A stretch of 64,000 bases of DNA, from the NCBI GenBank assembly GCA_963832355.1, contig CAWHTX010000009.1, positions 186,001 to 250,000 of the forward strand, in the 5' to 3' direction. This stretch comes from DATFVA01 sp963832355 (GTDB lineage Bacteria; Bacteroidota; Ignavibacteria; Ignavibacteriales; Ignavibacteriaceae). A program made the translations under genes and the position numbers. Shown in pieces: positions 26,118 to 35,221 of the stretch (the first letter of the stretch is position 1; the number at the start of each line of letters is the position of its first letter). The notes beneath the pieces are model-generated. The model was not told the origin of the DNA. It worked only from the letters and a program-made list of their open reading frames with translations, and did not search any database.

Positions 26118-27473
26118 TTATTCTTCCTTTTCGATTTCATATTTTTTCATTTTATTATACAGATGACTTCTTTGAATATCAAGTATTTCAGCTGTCTTGC
26201 TGATATTCCAGTCGTTTGCTTTCAACTGTTTAATTATAAACGCTCTTTCGGCTTTTTCCTTAAATTCCTGGAACGAGTTGCTGTCTGCAATGATGTCCCC
26301 TATAGAAGACCGGGAACCCGCGAAAAGAAATTCGATATCACTGCGTGAAATATCCGCTTTATCCACCAGTATAATTATTCTTTCAATAGCATTTCTTAAT
26401 TCGCGTACATTCCCGCTCCAGGGAAGACTCTGAAGATATTTCATAGCGTCTTCTTCGAACTTAACGGGGGATTTCTTATGGCGTGCGGTGATTTCTCCGG
26501 CAAAGCTCTCAACAAGCAGAGGTATATCTTCAATTCTATCTTTTAAGGGGGGAATATTCACCGGGATAACATTCAGCCTGTGGAAGAGGTCCTCTCTAAA
26601 GTTTCCTGCTGCTATCTCTTCTTTGAGGTTTTTGTTGGTAGCGGATATGATCCTGACATCCACTTCAATTTTTTTATTTCCGCCCACGCGTTCAATTTTC
26701 CCATCCTCTATAGCGCGAAGTACCTTAGCCTGAGCCTGCGGGCTCATATCCCCGACCTCATCCAGGAATAAAGTACCTTTGTTTGCCAATTCGAATTTAC
26801 CGATTCTTTGTTGAGATGCTCCCGTAAATGAACCTTTTTCGTGCCCAAATAATTCAGATTCAATCAGTTCGTTCGGAATTGCAGCACAATTCACCTCAAC
26901 AAACGATTTATCTTTTCTTGCACTATTATTATGAATGGCTTTTGCAACAAGTTCCTTACCTGTCCCATTGTCCCCCGTAATCATAACCCTGGTATCCAGC
27001 GGTGCTACCTTTTCAATTGTAGCGAGGATATTTTGTATGGCGCGGCTCTTCCCCAGTAATTTTCCCTGTTCCCGCATCGATTTTCTGTACTCGGCATTTT
27101 CCTGGATAAGATTTGACTGTTCAACCGCATTCCTTATGCTAATAATAAGCTTATCGCGGTCAATCGGCTTTTCTATAAAATCGAAGGCTCCCAGACGGGT
27201 TGCTTTTATTGCGTTCTCAACACTTCCATGGGCAGATATCATGATTACTGAGAGAGCCGGATTGGATGCTTTCACTTTTTTGAGCACTTCAAAACCATTC
27301 ATTTCCGGCATCTGGATATCAAGGAGAAGGGCAGAATAAATCTCATTTAATGCTTTTTCGACCCCTTCAACAGAACTGGTTGAGTATTCGACATTGTAGC
27401 CTTCATACTCGAGTATCATTTTTATACTTTCGCAGATATCTGTTTCATCATCAATAATTAAAATGGAGTTCAT
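26118..27473 (-). CDS. NtrC-family sigma54-dependent response regulator
   Basis: A 451-residue regulator with three domains. The receiver (1-120) has Asp8/Asp9 and phospho-acceptor Asp52 (LLLDIQMPEMNG). The AAA+ domain (about 145-370) has Walker A GDNGTGKE, the sigma54 contact loop as GSFTGA (Ala to Ser variant of GAFTGA), and Walker B TLFLDEVGDM. The C-terminal Fis-like helix-turn-helix is NISKTAEILDIQRSHLYNKM. It activates sigma54 promoters after phosphorylation. No partner histidine kinase is adjacent. The upstream secreted-protein gene ends five bases before its start. Confidence 0.95.
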   Translation of the reverse strand: MNSILIIDDETDICESIKMILEYEGYNVEYSTSSVEGVEKALNEIYSALLLDIQMPEMNGFEVLKKVKASNPALSVIMISAHGSVENAIKATRLGAFDFIEKPIDRDKLIISIRNAVEQSNLIQENAEYRKSMREQGKLLGKSRAIQNILATIEKVAPLDTRVMITGDNGTGKELVAKAIHNNSARKDKSFVEVNCAAIPNELIESELFGHEKGSFTGASQQRIGKFELANKGTLFLDEVGDMSPQAQAKVLRAIEDGKIERVGGNKKIEVDVRIISATNKNLKEEIAAGNFREDLFHRLNVIPVNIPPLKDRIEDIPLLVESFAGEITARHKKSPVKFEEDAMKYLQSLPWSGNVRELRNAIERIIILVDKADISRSDIEFLFAGSRSSIGDIIADSNSFQEFKEKAERAFIIKQLKANDWNISKTAEILDIQRSHLYNKMKKYEIEKEE

Positions 27474-27478
27474 ATTCT

Positions 27479-28159
27479 TTATGGGAAGTTATATCTAATA
27501 TAAAAAAGTGTTCTTAATAAAAATGCATCTGAAGGAAGAACGGATTTGTTAGTTTTCAGAATTGTCCCGAAAATGTATCCTAACTTGTTTGTCATCATAT
27601 CCCGACTGTCGATGACTGACTGGACTTTAAATTCTTCTTCAAATACCTCCACAAAATAACCAATTAGGTCGCCCAAATCAAAGATAGATGAATTATAGGC
27701 CAGAAATGCACTTCCAAAGAAATGAGCCAGTTTGTCCTTGTCTCCGAAATTATTATCCGGGGTATCAAAAAAAAGATTTTTGGGGAGATTTTTATTTTTT
27801 AGCAGAAAGACGGAATCATTAGCTGATGTCAGAGGATACTGGATCAACGTTCTTATTATTGGTAGCCGGATGGGGACTTTCTTATACGGAACTAAGGCAA
27901 GAGTTAATGAAAGAAGCGCTTCGGAATAATCTCCTTTCCTGTATTCAACGGCTCTGCGGAACAGAGTATCCACGAGTGAAAGATCGTTAATTTCGCCGTC
28001 CAGTTCTTTAAAGTGATCCGATGTAATAAACTCTGAAAGATAATTAACTGATTTTGAAAGCCTGCTTTGCTGTGCAGAAAGAGTAGCTGAAAATATGAGT
28101 ATCCCTAAAATCATTGTTATGAATTTTGAGGGGATTTTTAACCGGAAGCATTCAGGCAC
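27479..28159 (-). CDS. Secreted protein of unknown function (YfiM-like C-terminus)
   Basis: A 226-residue protein with a hydrophobic N-terminal segment ending in LSAQQ, most likely a signal peptide. The first half is helical with a short TPR-like stretch (A-V-E-Y-R-K-G-D-Y-S-E-A-L-L-S-L). The second half has DKLAHFFGSAFLAY, then E-V-F-E-E-E and DSRDMMTNKLGYIFG, a pattern seen in DUF2279/YfiM-like proteins whose role is unknown. A methionine 16 residues in is an alternative start. It lies between the carboxylase gene (75 bases upstream) and the NtrC-type regulator. Confidence 0.65.
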   Translation of the reverse strand: MPECFRLKIPSKFITMILGILIFSATLSAQQSRLSKSVNYLSEFITSDHFKELDGEINDLSLVDTLFRRAVEYRKGDYSEALLSLTLALVPYKKVPIRLPIIRTLIQYPLTSANDSVFLLKNKNLPKNLFFDTPDNNFGDKDKLAHFFGSAFLAYNSSIFDLGDLIGYFVEVFEEEFKVQSVIDSRDMMTNKLGYIFGTILKTNKSVLPSDAFLLRTLFYIRYNFP

Positions 28160-28234
28160 AACGGAAATGTATTCGGGATCGAAATGACATTCGTGCGTTC
28201 GTGTCGGTTATATTTGACAAGGCTGATTCCCGGA

Positions 28235-29890
28235 TCAGGTCTGGATGACGCCGGGATTAAATCTCGGGATAACAGGATTATTATCAGCTGATTCCAGTGC
28301 CATTGAAACGTATTCCCTCGTTAATGCCGGATCGATTATTTCGTCAATCCATATCCTTGCAGCAGCATACAACGGGGTGCTTTTTTCTTCATACGATTGT
28401 ATGATTTCATCAAGAAGCTTTTTCTTATCAGCGTCACTAATATGTTTACCCCTTTTTTCTGCCTGCTTTATCTTAATATCAAGCAGTACACTGCTGGCCT
28501 GGTTTCCTCCCATTACCGATATCTTTGCATTGGGGTAAGCGAAGATGAACCTCGGATCATAAGCTTTCCCGCACATCGCATAATTACCGGCTCCAAAACT
28601 ATTGCCAACAATGATTGTAATCTTAGGTACAACCGAATTTGCTACAGCATTAACCATTTTCGCACCATCCTTGATGATACCGCCATGTTCAGCTCTGCTG
28701 CCTACCATAAATCCTGTTACATCCTGAAGGAAAAGGAGTGGTATTTTTTTCTGATTGCAGTTTAAAATGAAGCGTGTTGCCTTGTCTGCTGAATCAGAGT
28801 ATATAACTCCGCCAACCTGCATTTCCCCGGTTTCTGTTTTTACAACATCCCTCTGGTTTGCAACTATACCGACAGCCCAGCCGTCAATCCGTGCATAGCC
28901 GGTTATAATTGTTTTGCCGTAACCGGCCTTGTATTCATCCAGAACCGAATCATCCACGATTCGCGCAATTAAATCGTACATATTATATGACTTAATGGGA
29001 TCTTCAGGAAGGAGTCCATATATTTCTTTCGGTGAGAACTTAGGCTTTTTACTCTCTGTCCTGTTATAGCCGGCTTTCAGATCAGGTCCATGCTTTTCTA
29101 CGATGCTCCTGATCTGCTGAATGCATTCCTCATCATTCTTCATTATATAATCAGTTACCCCGGATATATTTGACTGAACTTTTGCTCCTCCAAGGCTCTC
29201 ATTATCAATTACTTCACCGATAGCAGCTTTCACAAGATGAGCCCCTGCAAGAAAAACAGAGCCTTCACCTTCAACGATCAATGCTTCATCACTCATAATA
29301 GGCAGGTAAGCACCACCCGCCACACATGGGCCCATTATCGCGGAGATCTGAGGTATTCCGACAGATGACATTACAGCATTATTTCTGAAAATTCTTCCAA
29401 AATGTTCTTTGTCGGGAAATATTTCGTCCTGCAGAGGTAAGAAAACACCGGCACTATCAACCAGGTAAATAATAGGCAGATGATTATCCATCGCTATTTC
29501 CTGTGCACGAAGGTTCTTTTTTGCGGTTATCGGAAACCAGGCTCCGGCCTTCACGGTGGCATCATTCGCAACAATTACATGCAGTTTGTTATGGATCCTT
29601 CCAACACCGTATATAGTACCGGATGAAGGTGCCCCGCCGTATTCCTCATACATTCCATAAGCTGCAAAGGTACTCAGCTCAAAAAATTCTTTAGGATTAT
29701 CTACTAGGAGGTTTATTCTTTCCCTGGCAGTAAGCTTCCCTTTTGCCTTATGTTTCTCAATTGATTTTTTACCTCCTCCAAGCTGAACACTTTCTTTTTC
29801 AGCCTGGAGTTTACGGATCAGGTTTTTATAATAATCTTCTTTTTTAAGAAAAGATTCATTTTCCTTCAGCTGCGTACCGATTTTTTTCAT
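28235..29890 (-). CDS. Acyl-CoA carboxylase beta subunit (methylcrotonyl-CoA carboxylase type)
   Basis: Carboxyltransferase of 551 residues, which moves CO2 from biotin to an acyl-CoA. The two crotonase-like halves carry oxyanion motifs: GPCVAGGAYLPIMSDE in the first and NSFGAGNYAMCGKAYDPRF in the second. The forms GAGNYAMCGKAY, NAKISVMGGNQA and LGGAKV...SGVTDY fit methylcrotonyl-CoA carboxylase better than propionyl-CoA carboxylase. With the acyl-CoA dehydrogenase upstream, leucine/isovalerate breakdown is plausible. The biotin carboxylase/carrier subunit is not in this window. It starts six bases after the dehydrogenase gene. Confidence 0.88.
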   Translation of the reverse strand: MKKIGTQLKENESFLKKEDYYKNLIRKLQAEKESVQLGGGKKSIEKHKAKGKLTARERINLLVDNPKEFFELSTFAAYGMYEEYGGAPSSGTIYGVGRIHNKLHVIVANDATVKAGAWFPITAKKNLRAQEIAMDNHLPIIYLVDSAGVFLPLQDEIFPDKEHFGRIFRNNAVMSSVGIPQISAIMGPCVAGGAYLPIMSDEALIVEGEGSVFLAGAHLVKAAIGEVIDNESLGGAKVQSNISGVTDYIMKNDEECIQQIRSIVEKHGPDLKAGYNRTESKKPKFSPKEIYGLLPEDPIKSYNMYDLIARIVDDSVLDEYKAGYGKTIITGYARIDGWAVGIVANQRDVVKTETGEMQVGGVIYSDSADKATRFILNCNQKKIPLLFLQDVTGFMVGSRAEHGGIIKDGAKMVNAVANSVVPKITIIVGNSFGAGNYAMCGKAYDPRFIFAYPNAKISVMGGNQASSVLLDIKIKQAEKRGKHISDADKKKLLDEIIQSYEEKSTPLYAAARIWIDEIIDPALTREYVSMALESADNNPVIPRFNPGVIQT

Positions 29891-29896
29891 TAGTTT

Positions 29897-31066
29897 CTAT
29901 TTTCCGTTTGATAATAGTTCTCTGGAAATAACGATTCTCTGGATTTCTGAAGTTCCCTCACCAATTGTCAGAAGCTTTACATCTCGATAAAATTTCTCAA
30001 CGGGATAGTCCTTAATAAAACCATAACCTCCGTGTATCTGTACTGCCTCACTTGATGCTTTCTCCGCAATTTCACTTGCAAATAATTTTGCCATGGCGGC
30101 TTCCTTTTGATTCGGAAGTCCTTTGTCCTTCATCGCAGCAGCACGCATCGTTAAAAGACGTGCAGCATCAATATTCATAGCCATCTCCGCCAATTTAAAT
30201 TGAGTTGCCTGGAATTCACTAAGAGCTTTATTAAACTGTTTTCTTTCCTGGCTGTATTTTAATGCGGCATCCAGGCAGCCTTGTGCAAGTCCGATACTCA
30301 ATGCAGCAATGGAGATCCTTCCACCTTCCAGAATTTTCATTGCCTGGATAAATCCTTCACCCTCCACGCCGAGGAGATTTTCAGCAGGCACTTTACAATT
30401 GTCAAAAGTTAGCTGCGTGGTATCGCTGGCACGCATCCCAAGCTTATTTTCTTTTTTCCCGACTATAAAGCCTTCCATTCCTTTTTCCAGGATGAATGCA
30501 GAAATTCCTTTTTTACCCTTCTCTTTGTCCGTCACGGCCATTATAACGGCCGTTTCACCAACAGTGCCATGAGTGATAAAAGTCTTGCTTCCATTCAGCA
30601 GATAATATCCATCTTTCTTTTCTGCAAAAGATTTCATCCCTGCTGCATCACTACCGGATGCGGATTCCGTTAATCCCCAGGCGGCTACCTTCCTTCCAGC
30701 TATGAGATCCGGCAGATATTTCTTCTTTTGTTCTTCGTTACCAAACCTGAATATGTGATTAGTGCCTAAACCGTTATGAGCTGCTACAGATAATGAGATA
30801 GAAGGGTCTACTCTTCCAAGTTCTTCCACTATCATAGCGAATTCAACATAACCCAGGCCCGCACCTCCGTATTCTTCCGGAAAAATAACTCCCATAAAGC
30901 CCAGCTCTCCCAGTTGCCTGATTATTTCCATAGGGAATTCCTGGGACTCATCGTATTTCATTACAACGGGACGAATATTCTTTTCCGCAAATTCACGGAC
31001 AGTGTTTTTTATTATCTGCTGGTTTTCTGTCAGTTCAGCAAGAAATGGACTTTCTAAAACTTCCAT
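29897..31066 (-). CDS. Acyl-CoA dehydrogenase
   Basis: FAD-dependent dehydrogenase of 389 residues that introduces a 2,3 double bond into acyl-CoA. Signatures are complete: WGLTESASGSDAAG (FAD and substrate binding), FITHG, QIHGGYGFIKDYPVEKFYRD and IGEGTSEIQR, whose Glu in GEGT is the catalytic base in short-chain enzymes. The substrate is probably short or branched; the downstream methylcrotonyl-type carboxylase makes isovaleryl-CoA a candidate. It follows meaB by 22 bases. Confidence 0.93.
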   Translation of the reverse strand: MEVLESPFLAELTENQQIIKNTVREFAEKNIRPVVMKYDESQEFPMEIIRQLGELGFMGVIFPEEYGGAGLGYVEFAMIVEELGRVDPSISLSVAAHNGLGTNHIFRFGNEEQKKKYLPDLIAGRKVAAWGLTESASGSDAAGMKSFAEKKDGYYLLNGSKTFITHGTVGETAVIMAVTDKEKGKKGISAFILEKGMEGFIVGKKENKLGMRASDTTQLTFDNCKVPAENLLGVEGEGFIQAMKILEGGRISIAALSIGLAQGCLDAALKYSQERKQFNKALSEFQATQFKLAEMAMNIDAARLLTMRAAAMKDKGLPNQKEAAMAKLFASEIAEKASSEAVQIHGGYGFIKDYPVEKFYRDVKLLTIGEGTSEIQRIVISRELLSNGK

Positions 31067-31088
31067 CTAAGCTCTCCTTATTATTTTT

Positions 31089-32042
31089 TTAACCCTGGTT
31101 CTTATAATTTTCAATAATTTCTTCGGCAATATGATAAGGTGACAGATTGCCCAGAACAACCTTATCAATAGACGAATTTAATGATTTTTCACCAGTTCCG
31201 CTCCATAATTCTTCTCTTATTTTTTCCTCAACAATATGCCTTATCCTGACTTTGGTTCTTTCTTCTCTTCTTTTAAGAAATTTATTCTGCCTGTTCAGAT
31301 AATCCCTGTGCCTGTTAATCTCACCAGCTATTTCCTGAATACCTTTATTTTCAACTGCTATCGCTTTTATTATGGCAGGCATCCAGCTGTTTTCGTCATG
31401 GTCTTTCATCATTAGAATGGTTTTTAATGCCGTCATTGCCTGCTCTGCCCCGGGACGGTCACTCTTGTTAACAACAAAGAAATCGGCGATCTCCATTAAT
31501 CCTGCTTTCATTGCCTGAACTGCATCACCCGATTCCGGAACCAGCACGACAACAGTTGTGTCGGCTGCATTGGCAATGTCGAGTTCCGATTGGCCCACAC
31601 CTACTGTTTCAAGGATTATAAAATCAAAGCCGGCCGAATCCAGTACATCAGCTGCATCAATGGCTTTCTTGCTCAAACCGCCCAGGCTGCCGCGGGTTGC
31701 CATACTTCTGATAAAAACTCCGGGGTCCTGTCCTATATCATTCATCCTTACCCGATCCCCCAGCAGGGCACCTCCCGTAAAAGGGCTTGTGGGATCTACT
31801 GCTATAATACCGACCTTTTTTCCAAGGGATCTGAAATGTTTGGTAAGCTGGTTGGTTATAGTGCTTTTTCCGGCACCGGGAGGACCAGTTACGCCTATTC
31901 TGTAAGCGTTACCGGTTTCTGGATAAATTGACTTAAGAAGTTCTGATGAACCGCGATCATTTGATTCAACGACCGATATAGCTCTGGCAATACTTCTTCT
32001 GTCACCTTCTATTAATTTTTGTTGTAAAAGTGTAGAGGACAT
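31089..32042 (-). CDS. meaB: MeaB/ArgK-family G3E GTPase, methylmalonyl-CoA mutase chaperone
   Basis: P-loop GTPase of 317 residues that protects and reloads B12-dependent acyl-CoA mutases. Walker A is GPPGAGKST, switch regions include VDPTSPFTGGALLGDR and ETVGVGQSE, and the base-recognition motif is NKSD. MATRGSLGGLS is diagnostic of MeaB. No mutase gene is in the window, so the client is encoded elsewhere. It begins the acyl-CoA segment of the minus-strand block, six bases after the epimerase gene. Confidence 0.93.
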   Translation of the reverse strand: MSSTLLQQKLIEGDRRSIARAISVVESNDRGSSELLKSIYPETGNAYRIGVTGPPGAGKSTITNQLTKHFRSLGKKVGIIAVDPTSPFTGGALLGDRVRMNDIGQDPGVFIRSMATRGSLGGLSKKAIDAADVLDSAGFDFIILETVGVGQSELDIANAADTTVVVLVPESGDAVQAMKAGLMEIADFFVVNKSDRPGAEQAMTALKTILMMKDHDENSWMPAIIKAIAVENKGIQEIAGEINRHRDYLNRQNKFLKRREERTKVRIRHIVEEKIREELWSGTGEKSLNSSIDKVVLGNLSPYHIAEEIIENYKNQG

Positions 32043-32048
32043 TTCGTA

Positions 32049-32969
32049 TTATTTATTCTCTTTAAAAAAATCAACAGTGTTCTGCAGGCCTTCTTTAATT
32101 TCGGTAGAAGGGGACCAGCCGAATTTATCTTTCAGCTTTTGAGATGTAATCACACTTCGCATTTGTTCTCCGGGCATAGCAGGTCCGTGCTCTTCTTTCT
32201 GACCTTTACCGACAAGACTATTAATCAAATTAAACAAATCATTTACATCAGTCTCTTTGCCTGTACCTACATTATATATATCTGATAAATCATCGTTAAG
32301 GGCAAGAAGATTTGCTTTAACCACATCTTTTACGAATGTATAATCACGTGTCTGTTTCCCGTCTCCGTTTATAACAGGCTGCTCGCCGTTTATCAGTTTC
32401 TGCGAAAAAATTGCAACCACTCCCGCCTCACCGTGCGGATTCTGGCGTGGACCATAGATGTTTGCATAACGTAGAATGGAATATTTCAGATTATACTGGG
32501 TCTTGTAGAAGAAAAGATATTTCTCCACAGCAAGTTTTGAAATCCCGTAAGGTGACAATGGGGCTGTGGGATGCTTTTCGTCAGCGGGAAAATATTCCTG
32601 TTCACCGTAAATAGCACCTCCGGTTGATGCAAACATAAATTTTTTAACACCGCTTTTTACGGCACTCTGCAGAAGGTTGATAGTCCCGATAATATTTGTA
32701 TCAGCATCGAATGCAGGATCGGCTACCGAACGGCGTACGTCCATTTGTGCCGCATGATGATTAACAACATCAAACTTCTCTTTTTCAAACAATTCCACAA
32801 GAGATTTATCTCTTATATCTTTTTTAATGAATTCGGCTTTTGGGTTAACATTTTTCTCAAATCCTGAGGAAAGGTTATCAAGTATGAAGACTGAATGACC
32901 ATTCTCAATAAAAGCATCTGCGATATGCGAGGCGATGAAACCGGCGCCTCCCGTAACCAGTATTTTCAA
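32049..32969 (-). CDS. NAD-dependent sugar epimerase/dehydratase (GalE-like SDR)
   Basis: Extended short-chain dehydrogenase of 306 residues. The NAD site is TGGAGFIASHIAD, the catalytic triad lies in STGGAIYGE and YGISKLAVEKY, and RYANIYGPRQNPHGE is the substrate-loop signature of UDP-glucose/UDP-GlcNAc 4-epimerases. It probably supplies UDP-galactose or related sugars to surface polysaccharides. Its start lies three bases after the nadD stop. Confidence 0.9.
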   Translation of the reverse strand: MKILVTGGAGFIASHIADAFIENGHSVFILDNLSSGFEKNVNPKAEFIKKDIRDKSLVELFEKEKFDVVNHHAAQMDVRRSVADPAFDADTNIIGTINLLQSAVKSGVKKFMFASTGGAIYGEQEYFPADEKHPTAPLSPYGISKLAVEKYLFFYKTQYNLKYSILRYANIYGPRQNPHGEAGVVAIFSQKLINGEQPVINGDGKQTRDYTFVKDVVKANLLALNDDLSDIYNVGTGKETDVNDLFNLINSLVGKGQKEEHGPAMPGEQMRSVITSQKLKDKFGWSPSTEIKEGLQNTVDFFKENK

Positions 32970-32971
32970 TA

Positions 32972-33550
32972 TTATTCCTTATATAATTTTAATTCATAAA
33001 TATATCTCATAACGTTCTGCGGTACAAGGAAGTTTATCGGCAGTCCCTGCCTTACACGTTCTCTTATCCTGGTTCCGCTGATATCAATTCTTGGAGTTTC
33101 CAGGAATACAGCCTTCTCTTCAAAGGGATATTTTGTTCCTTCTTTTTTTGCTGTCCTTCTCCTTAAGACAAGTAAAGTAGCAATTTCTATTATCTTTTCC
33201 GGTGATTTCCAGGTGTCAAATGATAAAAGGTTATCCTCTCCTACGATTAGTTCGATATGGTCGTACTGTTTCTTCAATTCACCAAGCGTGTCTATAGTGT
33301 ACGAAACATTTTCCCTGTTTATTTCTATATCAGACCAGTCGAAGTACGGAATATTTTCTATGGCCAGTTTCAGCATATTTACCCTGTGTTCAGCAGGGGA
33401 GGCTTTGATGTCCTGCTTATGAGGAGAAATGAAGCTCGGTATAAAGATTATTTTATCGAGTCTGCGGAGTTCGAGAACCGATTGAGCAGTGATCAGGTGT
33501 CCATGATGCACAGGGTCAAAAGTTCCTCCATATATAGCAATCCTGCTCAT
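32972..33550 (-). CDS. nadD: Nicotinate-nucleotide adenylyltransferase
   Basis: A 192-residue nucleotidyltransferase that adenylates nicotinate mononucleotide in NAD synthesis. It has GGTFDPVHHGHL (HxGH-type site) at the start and SGTRIRERVRQGLP near the end, both diagnostic of NadD. Its start overlaps the preceding gene by four bases (ATGA), indicating translational coupling. Confidence 0.94.
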   Translation of the reverse strand: MSRIAIYGGTFDPVHHGHLITAQSVLELRRLDKIIFIPSFISPHKQDIKASPAEHRVNMLKLAIENIPYFDWSDIEINRENVSYTIDTLGELKKQYDHIELIVGEDNLLSFDTWKSPEKIIEIATLLVLRRRTAKKEGTKYPFEEKAVFLETPRIDISGTRIRERVRQGLPINFLVPQNVMRYIYELKLYKE

Positions 33551-34248
33551 TTCAGCAATTCCTTATATTCAATAAACAGGTGAGTAAATTTTTCATGGAT
33601 GATCTGATTGCAATAGTTCAGACTTTCTTTCCTGGAAAGTTCTTCATACAGTTTTTTAAAATCATTTTTGTTTTCTATTATCATAAAATTACTGAGAGTA
33701 TGAACAAAATTATCATGTTTGCCCGCCCTGATCAGCAGTTCATTATAATGGTTCCTATCCTCGGAGACAGAACCCATTATTTCTTCGTTGTAACTATTAA
33801 AACCCAGTAATGCAACCCTTTCATCACCATCTCTTCCCAGCATGATCGATTCATCGTCCATTTCCAGAAGGGTAAAGATCTTCTTTATGTCAGCATAAGA
33901 AACACCGATTGAATGAGCAAATATCAGCAGGTTATTACTAAATTTCTTGAAATATTTCTCATTTAAATTCTTTAATTCACTATTCAGTTCATTAGTATCT
34001 ATCCACTGAATCTCCAGACCCTTATCCGTTAAATTTTCAGGTATTTTATCTTTATCCTGTCCGTCAAGACAATAGATAATAGTCGAATTATCCGCTGCTT
34101 CACGCAAAACTTCAATATAATTTTCATATAATATTGAATAAAGAAGGGCCGAATCTTCACTATTCATCGACTCAAACAAAGGCAGCCTGTCGTCGTTAAA
34201 TAACGGGAAAAGGGGAAACAGGCAGATACAGGAATTAGATTTAGTCAT
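33547..34248 (-). CDS. DUF2064-like glycosyltransferase-fold protein, divergent
   Basis: A 233-residue protein. It shows the DUF2064 (nucleotide-diphospho-sugar transferase fold) layout: an N-terminal strand with a pro-rich turn, a central S-I-G-V-S-Y-A-D-I-K-K-I-F-x-L-L (where the family has G-x-D-C-P), and G-R-D-G-D-E-R-V-A-L-L-G-F-N (where the family has G-P-x-x-D-G-G-Y-x-L-x-G). The Asp and Lys/Arg residues of active members are not clearly kept, so it may be inactive. The match is by eye and needs a profile test. It is wedged between the PrsW-like gene and nadD. Confidence 0.6.
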   Translation of the reverse strand: MTKSNSCICLFPLFPLFNDDRLPLFESMNSEDSALLYSILYENYIEVLREAADNSTIIYCLDGQDKDKIPENLTDKGLEIQWIDTNELNSELKNLNEKYFKKFSNNLLIFAHSIGVSYADIKKIFTLLEMDDESIMLGRDGDERVALLGFNSYNEEIMGSVSEDRNHYNELLIRAGKHDNFVHTLSNFMIIENKNDFKKLYEELSRKESLNYCNQIIHEKFTHLFIEYKELLK

Positions 34249-35202
34249 TTAGCTCAGCCGTGAACCTGATAATAAATTTCGGATAAATGTTCTGTAATGT
34301 TCCATATCCTGTTCATAGTAGTTCTTGCTTAAACCGCTGGAATTACGCGCCTGCAATTTTCTAAATGCGAGCGTGGTAGCAGCACTAATATATAATTTAC
34401 GTATACTTTCATCAATCCAGCCGGGTTTATTTCTTCTTCGGGAGTTAAGTATGTGCAGATGCGACTGGGGAATAAGACCTGATTCAGATTCCGGTAACAG
34501 TTCTCTGAAAATAATTTTTCTCTCTCCAAGCAGTGAAATCGAGAACACGGTAATAAATACCGCAATAGTAAATATCATAAACATAAATCCCAGTATAGCT
34601 GTCGATTCAAAGCTGACAGATAGATTCCACAGAGAATGAATAAACATTGCGGTTGCAAGGCCGATGACCGGAAAAGTAATCTTAATTATTTTCGGTTTAA
34701 ACTTTGCGTATCCGAGAAAAGCACCAAGCGTTCCCGTTGAAACACAGTGCATCACTCCCGAAAACAGGGTTCTTATGATAACTATTGTCAGCCATCCGCT
34801 GAATGACTGAGAGTAGAAGAGAAAATAGAAGAAATTCTCCGTCATACCGAACCCGAGTCCTATTGCCCCGCCGTAAACTATACCATCCGTAATATTGTCA
34901 AATTTTTTATTAGCGATCATCAGGAAGAGAAAAAAGCCTTTAGTGGTTTCCTCTATTACCGGGGCAACAATGATGGTCTGAACCCTAAGAACTGCTTCCT
35001 CATTATTCATGATATAAGAGAGGAGTCCGGTAACCAGGCTGCTGCCGATAACAGCAAGCAGTATAGCTCCTACTGCACCGTAGATATAATTAATAATTAC
35101 AAGGCTGAATGGCTCTCTGTCGTAGGTATCTATGCGCCAGATTATCAAAAGGTAGGTTACCATCGGTATTATGGCGGCTAATAATGAAGCTACGAAAAAC
35201 AC
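34249..35202 (-). CDS. PrsW-family intramembrane metalloprotease
   Basis: A 317-residue protein with about eight membrane spans. It carries the family motifs EETTK (near residue 84), GLGFGMTEN, and the histidine-bearing HCVSTGTLGAFLGYA and HSLWN. PrsW proteases (CAAX-type fold) cut membrane anchors such as anti-sigma factors. The last 85 residues form a hydrophilic cytoplasmic tail. No anti-sigma factor is encoded nearby, so the target is unknown. Confidence 0.88.
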   Translation of the reverse strand: MFFVASLLAAIIPMVTYLLIIWRIDTYDREPFSLVIINYIYGAVGAILLAVIGSSLVTGLLSYIMNNEEAVLRVQTIIVAPVIEETTKGFFLFLMIANKKFDNITDGIVYGGAIGLGFGMTENFFYFLFYSQSFSGWLTIVIIRTLFSGVMHCVSTGTLGAFLGYAKFKPKIIKITFPVIGLATAMFIHSLWNLSVSFESTAILGFMFMIFTIAVFITVFSISLLGERKIIFRELLPESESGLIPQSHLHILNSRRRNKPGWIDESIRKLYISAATTLAFRKLQARNSSGLSKNYYEQDMEHYRTFIRNLLSGSRLS

Positions 35203-35221
35203 AGTTCCTCTTAGTTGTAAA

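Noticed and set aside
28388..28404. CATACGATTGTATG, similar to the core of the lexA operator
   Set aside because: It lies deep inside the acyl-CoA carboxylase gene, away from any start; short dyads of this kind occur by chance.
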